DNA from: Sipunculus nudus
Taxonomy: Eukaryota; Annelida; Sipuncula; Golfingiida; Sipunculidae
Direction of reading: 5' to 3'
Assembly (NCBI GenBank): GCA_026874595.1
Contig: CM049309.1
Span: 35,001 to 99,000 of the forward strand
DNA: 64,000 nt
The position numbers were made by a program, and so were the translations under genes. The notes beneath the pieces were generated by a model. It worked only from the letters and a program-made list of their open reading frames with translations. It had not been told where the DNA came from and ran no database searches. Positions within the stretch are counted from its first letter, which is position 1, and every line of letters begins with the position of its first letter. Shown here in pieces: positions 59,401-64,000 of this stretch.

Positions 59401-59702
59401 CCACTAAGTACCCTACCCTAAAGGGACCTGCCTACCCACTAATTACCCTAGCCTAAAGGGACCTGCCTACCCACTAATTACCCTAGCCTAAAGGACCTGC
59501 TTACTGACTAATTACCCTACCCTAAAGGACCTTCCTACCGACTAAGTACCCTAACCTAAAGGGACCTGCCTACCAACTGAGTACCCTACCTTAAAGGGAC
59601 CTGCCTACCGACTAAGTACCGTACCCTACCCTAAAGAGACCTGCCTACCGACTAAGTACCCTACCCTAAAGGGACCTGCCTACCGACTAATTACCCTATA
59701 CT
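56485..59702. repeat. 35-bp satellite, block 3 (largest)
   Basis: About 90 monomers of the ACCTGCCTACC.ACTAAGTACCCTACCCTAAAGGG type. The stretch 56500-57330 is repeated at about 57331-58161 with only scattered differences (offset about 831 bp, some 24 monomers), a higher-order unit. The inverted junction at 58890-58957 splits the block. Confidence 0.93.
58890..58957. repeat. Inverted 35-bp monomers, second copy of the junction
   Basis: TCTAGGGTAGGGTACTTAGT ... GCAGGCAG|TACCCTACCC is the same two-monomer inversion as at 37232-37297, including the TTGGTAAGCAGG variant, so both derive from one event. Confidence 0.85.
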
Positions 59703-60114
59703 AATGACCTCCCTGACTGCTTACCTTTTATGAAGTGGGGTACTGTCCACTGATGCAGGTTGTGTCAGGATCTCTTGTGTTGGTAATTGCCAACTGTCAA
59801 TAAATCCAGAATGATTGTTGATAGGAACTCCAGTCTTGGTTTTCTCTGAAAAATGGGTAAGCAAATATATTATTTATATCGATATTAACCACCCCAGTAA
59901 ATTGATGAAAAAAACTCCATAATAAAAATGTGTGTATTTCTAACGATCTTTTTTTCACAGATGAAAATGTATAAACATTTACGCAGGCATTAGTAATTTT
60001 ATTGAACAATTTCCAAACAACACGCGTATGGTTGCAAATGGTGATAAATCACAAAAAAATATAAGTAGAAAATGTTTTACACTGGAAATCATTGCATATA
60101 TAGTAGTAAATAAA
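59703..60114. repeat. Segmental duplication of 37861-38187 plus 41532-41720 (empty site of element A)
   Basis: The flank sequence runs without element A: CCATAATA continues directly into AAAATGTGTG at about 59923. Its right edge is the insertion point of element B. Confidence 0.85.
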
Positions 60115-62311
60115 ACAAGGCCTACGGGCCTAATGCGAACCTGTGCATATGGATATACACCAGGTATAACGCTTCAATGCTGAACCACTACTTTTCATTT
60201 ATATGAACAATGCAAGTACTTAACATTTTGAACAAGATCAATACACAAACATCACTGCTGAAATTCTGGCATGGGTGCACACAACACAAAAATTATTGTA
60301 GGTGGCACCACCAGTCTTGTATACGACAAAGCTATTTGACATGTATAAATATGCCCAATTTCAGGCTGATATATCAAATTCCTCCGTAGAATTAAGCAGG
60401 CACATACATTTGCAAAAGTCATTGGAGATGGCGACATGCACCTGTCTTGTGAACAAGAAAGCCATTAAAGACACATAGACAGGTCAGAATATCAGGCCTC
60501 GAGTCTGATGCACCAGGCTGACCAGGCTTAGGTGAGAAAGGCTGTTGCCCCCGAGTGTACTGTGACAAATTACTGGCTCAGGCTACTGCACTTAGTGAAC
60601 TCTTGACCTGCACCTGGCTAGACTGAGTGAACTTTTGACCTGTACTTGGCTGCACTGAATGAACATGAGGTGATCACATGATACTCATGAGGTGATCACA
60701 TGCTACCCATGAAATGATCACATGCTGCCCATGAGGTGATCACATGCCTTGTGCTTGGCTGCACTGATTGAACTCTTGGCCTAAATCTGGCTGCACTGAT
60801 TGGGGATGGTAGCTCCTGCTATTCCTGAGAAATTATGAATTGTGTACAGATGATATGTAATATCATAAATCTACATTTTTTAAAAGCTTTTAAAAAACAT
60901 TTTTTTTCAATATTTTCCATTGATATTCTGAAATCTAAATGTCTAGAGGCATGATGTAATGGATGCTGATAAACTGGTGCTAGGCTAGATGTATCTGCTT
61001 CACACAGCTAACATATATGGTAAAATGACTCAATTCAATCTTTATAATTCAGCCAAAATTCATTTTTTTGAACCATAAAAGACAATTATGATAAGAATTA
61101 TTCAGGGAATTGTTCTTGCAAAATATTAAACAAACTGGCCTCAGAATCATCAGTCGAAAAACATTTTGTAGGTTTATAACTCATATGGGAAAATACAGCA
61201 AAATGGCAAAGTTCAGCTTCCCATAACTCAGTCAAAAATCATTCAACCAAAAGCATTTGAACAAACTTGAATCATCATCGTCTAAGGATAATTAATGTGT
61301 GTGATTTAAGAATTTAGCCCAGTGGTTTTTGAGAAGAAGATTTTTGTAACCACTTACAAAAGTGGGAGTGCCGTCAAATTTTTTGGCGCCTGCCGCAGGT
61401 TTGTGAATAAAAACAGTACACTTGACACGGCGCGATGGAAGTTAAGTTTAAGAGGAACCATGGTAATCCCAAAAATCACTGAACCAAAACCATTATAACA
61501 AACTTGAATTATCAACATCTAAGGATAATTAATGTGTGAGATTTAAGAATTTGGCCCAGTGGTTTTTGAGAAGATCTTTGTAGCCACTGAGCTAAAATGG
61601 GCTGTTACAGCATATGACTAAATTCAGCTTCCCATAACTCAGCCAAAAGTCACTGAACTTAGACCATTTGAACAAATTTCAGAAAGCACTACCCTAGGAT
61701 CATTTCTGTGCAATATTGAACTATTTGGCCATATGGTTTCAGAGAAGAAGTTTTTTGTAGCCGTCAGTATGGTACGGGCACTGATGACCCCCGTACAAAA
61801 AAGGTTGATGCAGGTGGCGCAACCAATACCTCAATTTCAGATATGTCTCATGTGAACAACATTGGCATAAAATTTGTTGATGATATCTCCAGCCTTTTCT
61901 GAGATTGTAATTTTAGTATGCTTTTATGGACAGATGACTAAGTTCAACTTTCTGTAACTCGGCCAAAAATCACCGAACTTAAACCATTCGAACAAACATG
62001 AGAAAAATTATTCCATGAATCATTTCTGTGAAATATTGGACAATTTGGCTGAACAGTTTTGGAGAAGAAGATTTTTAAAGCTTTTTTTAGCTTTTCCCCT
62101 ATAAAATCTAAGAAAATGCAGTTAGCCAAAAAATAAGCAAAATTCGATATAGTTTTTTAGATGACTTATTTTTTGCATAAAATTTCGTGATGCTACCTCT
62201 TGCCGTTTTCTAGATAATATGGGTTAACGTACAGACGACGGACGACAGTTGACAGCCGACGGACGCTGGACGACACCACACCATCGCATAAGCTCACAGG
62301 TTCGCTAAAAA
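60115..62311 (+). mobile_element. Non-autonomous element B
   Basis: The left end is ACAAGGCCTACGGGCCTAAT then GCGAACCTGTGC; the right end is AAGCTCACAGGTTCGCTAAA. GCGAACCTGTG and CACAGGTTCGC are inverted. GACGACGGACGACAG and similar form the tail (62232-62270). The internal monomers share ATAACTCAGCCAAAA.TCA, GAACAAACTTGA and TTTTGAGAAGAAGATTTTTG words. Palindrome variants are GGTGGCACCACC (60300-60311) and GGTGGCGCAACC (61813-61824). No protein. It occupies a site that is unoccupied in the paralogous copy near 41715. Confidence 0.72.
60667..60748. repeat. 22-bp tandem repeat
   Basis: Four copies of GAGGTGATCACATGCTACCC-like units inside element B, each with a TGATCA palindrome. Flanked by CTGCACTGA.TGAAC repeats. 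Confidence 0.85.
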
Positions 62312-62934
62312 TGACAGGGACCTTCTTAGCCTGTTCCAGCTTAGGGAACGGTCATTAGAATATTGTCGGGAATCCATTATCCTACCTGTGGACTCGGACG
62401 GACAAGAAAACCACAATTATACGGGTATCCATAAAATTGTATGTCAAAATAAATACATTTATCTATAACGCGGACAGCTGGAGAATTCATCATGATGATA
62501 TCATTAAATGTGAGCATAAGTACAATTTATTTCCTTAAGAACCTGTAAATTTGATATCCTGCATGGTTTGTAACGGTTTGCACAATAAACTGTTGAAACG
62601 TTATATAGTGTCTTGCGTTTTCGTCTTATGTAAGATCGGTAGTCAATGTTAGCTGGTGATCCAGATTGGTGTTAGTGGCAATCCCATATTTTTGCGTTTA
62701 AAATTCTTAATTTTGAACAGATTATTTCGGTAATTTAACAGTGAATAAATGTCTTATGAATAATATGTGTAGATTTTTAAGTTATTTTAACGTCTAATTA
62801 AAAGTATCATCGCATATAAAAACTCCGCGTTTAGATATTGACTGATATTCATGCCAAACCTATCTTGAAATTTCCTGTACTTTAGTCATAAATCAGTGTA
62901 CAAGCTAGAAGAGTTTAAAATTACATTTTCGCTT
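62312..62934. other. Single-copy spacer
   Basis: No gene could be supported. Confidence 0.55.
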
Positions 62935-63560
62935 GTAAAAAACACATCAATGTAGGTGGCACCACCAAAAATCAGATATGACATATGTGAAAATCATTGG
63001 TATAAAATTTGGTGATTATAGCTCTAGCTGTTTCTGAGATTTTAATTTTAGTGTGCCTTTTTGGACAGCTGACTCAGTTCAACCTCCTGTAACTCACCCA
63101 AAAATCTCTGAACTGAAACCATTCGAACAAACTTAAAAGAGATTGTTCTAGGGATCATTTCTGTGAAATATAGGACAATTTGGCTGGACAGTTTCAGAGA
63201 AGAGGATTTTTATAGCTTTTTTAGCTTTTCCCTCATAAATATCTAAGAAAATGCAGTAAGAAAAAAAATAAACAAAATCCGATATAGTTTTTGGATTACT
63301 GATTATTTACAAAAACTTTGGTGATGCTAGCTCCTGCCGTTTTTGAGATAGCTATGGTTGGGGCCCCATAGCTCGAAGGATATGGGAAACGGAGACCTAA
63401 TTTCTGGTTTCCAAGGAGACTTTTCATCCACCTCTCATAATCCCAAGTCACAAGATTCTAGGTCCATCATTTACGATTTGTGCCTGGTTAACAGACAGAC
63501 AGATGGACGACGGACAAAGAGTGATTAGCCCAGATGACTTTCAAACAGCTGAGCTAAAAA
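62935..63560 (+). mobile_element. Hybrid element fragment
   Basis: The left part resembles element B monomers (GGTGGCACCACC, GGACAATTTGGCTGGACAGT); from 63360 it switches to element A/D sequence (GGGGCCCCATAGCTCGAAGG) and ends with ACAGACAGACAGATGGACGA and CAGCTGAGCTAAAAA. No left terminus is found. Confidence 0.65.
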
Positions 63561-63683
63561 CAGGACTAATTATTTAAAACATGATATAATATGGCTAAAC
63601 ATCACTGGATTTCACAATCAGACACTGTCAGTAGAAAACTGAATTTCTAATTTATGAATTATCATGACTCCATTTACACATCT

Positions 63684-64000
63684 GTTTTACTGGTTCGGAC
63701 ATGCACTGTAAGAAACAATTTTATTGGTTGGAATATGCTCTTGAAGTAACTGTTAGAACATGCCATATAAGTAACCATTGTATTCACTGAGTTGTGCCAT
63801 AAAATAGCTTTCATCAGATGGAACATGGATTGTAGGTAACTAACTGAATTATTGGTTCGATAATGCACTGTAAACAACTGTTTTTTATGGGAATATGCTT
63901 TGTAAGGAACCATTTTATTGACTGAAACATGCCCTGTAAGTAACTATTTTTAGTAACTGTATTATTGGTTCGATAATGCACTGTAAATACTGTTTTTTAT
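63684..64000. repeat. Degenerate ~35-45-bp tandem repeat, cut by the window end
   Basis: Repeated ACATGCCCTGTAAGTAACTA / TTTTATTGGTTGGAATATGC words, about eight copies. Open stretches within it are not called. Confidence 0.75.

Noticed and set aside
37298-59702. CRISPR-like regular repeats in the 35-bp arrays
   Set aside because: Monomers are head-to-tail without unique spacers, and the genome is eukaryotic.

Overview
This is an AT-rich, repeat-dominated piece of an animal nuclear genome. The evidence is short exons with canonical GT/AG borders, long introns, interstitial TTAGGG-type telomeric DNA, and several kinds of satellite. The tandem-monomer mobile elements (ends built around CTCAGCTGAC and CTGAGCTAAAAA, with GGAC-rich tails) resemble families I associate with bivalve molluscs. 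I therefore suggest a bivalve, with moderate confidence. No prokaryotic gene, rRNA, tRNA or CRISPR array is visible.

Left third (1-18.6 kb), minus strand. The only protein I recognise is encoded by two exons, 2056-1167 and 592-332, which join in phase 0. They give two C2H2 zinc fingers followed by a tyrosine-recombinase-type (Crypton/phage-integrase-like) region with the box I arginine, a beta-hairpin lysine and an LLRK...VTH box II. The last catalytic part lies beyond position 1 or is lost. Upstream on the same strand is a long series of mini-exons: 17.4, 17.2, 16.9 and 16.5 kb, then seven full copies plus one partial copy of a 57-60 bp exon between 11.3 and 16.2 kb, then eight copies of a 60 bp exon between 3.8 and 8.25 kb. 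The full mini-exons can all be read with the same split codon (two leading bases, one trailing base), are acidic in that frame, and are in phase with the zinc-finger exon. The simplest reading is one minus-strand gene whose N-terminal region grew by tandem duplication of intron-exon units (about 652 bp and about 770 bp). The two unit types share intron sequence.

Middle (18.9-37.9 kb) is satellite DNA: a 168-bp satellite (18.96-27.35, 28.43-30.89 and 34.87-35.46 kb), an AAGCTTAAG-rich satellite, an 18-bp minisatellite (31.1-32.7 kb), a 363-bp tandem duplication, about 330 bp of interstitial CCCTAA repeats, and the start of a 35-bp satellite. A single-copy island at 27.35-28.43 kb has E2F-like sites and a splice donor and could be a promoter or first exon.

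Right (37.9-64 kb) is a patchwork of transposable elements and 35-bp satellite. Four large non-autonomous elements (38.19-41.53, 49.52-50.84, 50.94-55.05 and 60.11-62.31 kb) are built from tandem monomers, most of which carry the palindrome GGTGGCGCCACC. A segmental duplication (37.23-41.7 versus 58.89-60.11 kb) supplies an empty site for the first element and probably for the fourth. A separate TA-flanked terminal-inverted-repeat element sits at 43.47-45.35 kb. No convincing host gene is seen here.
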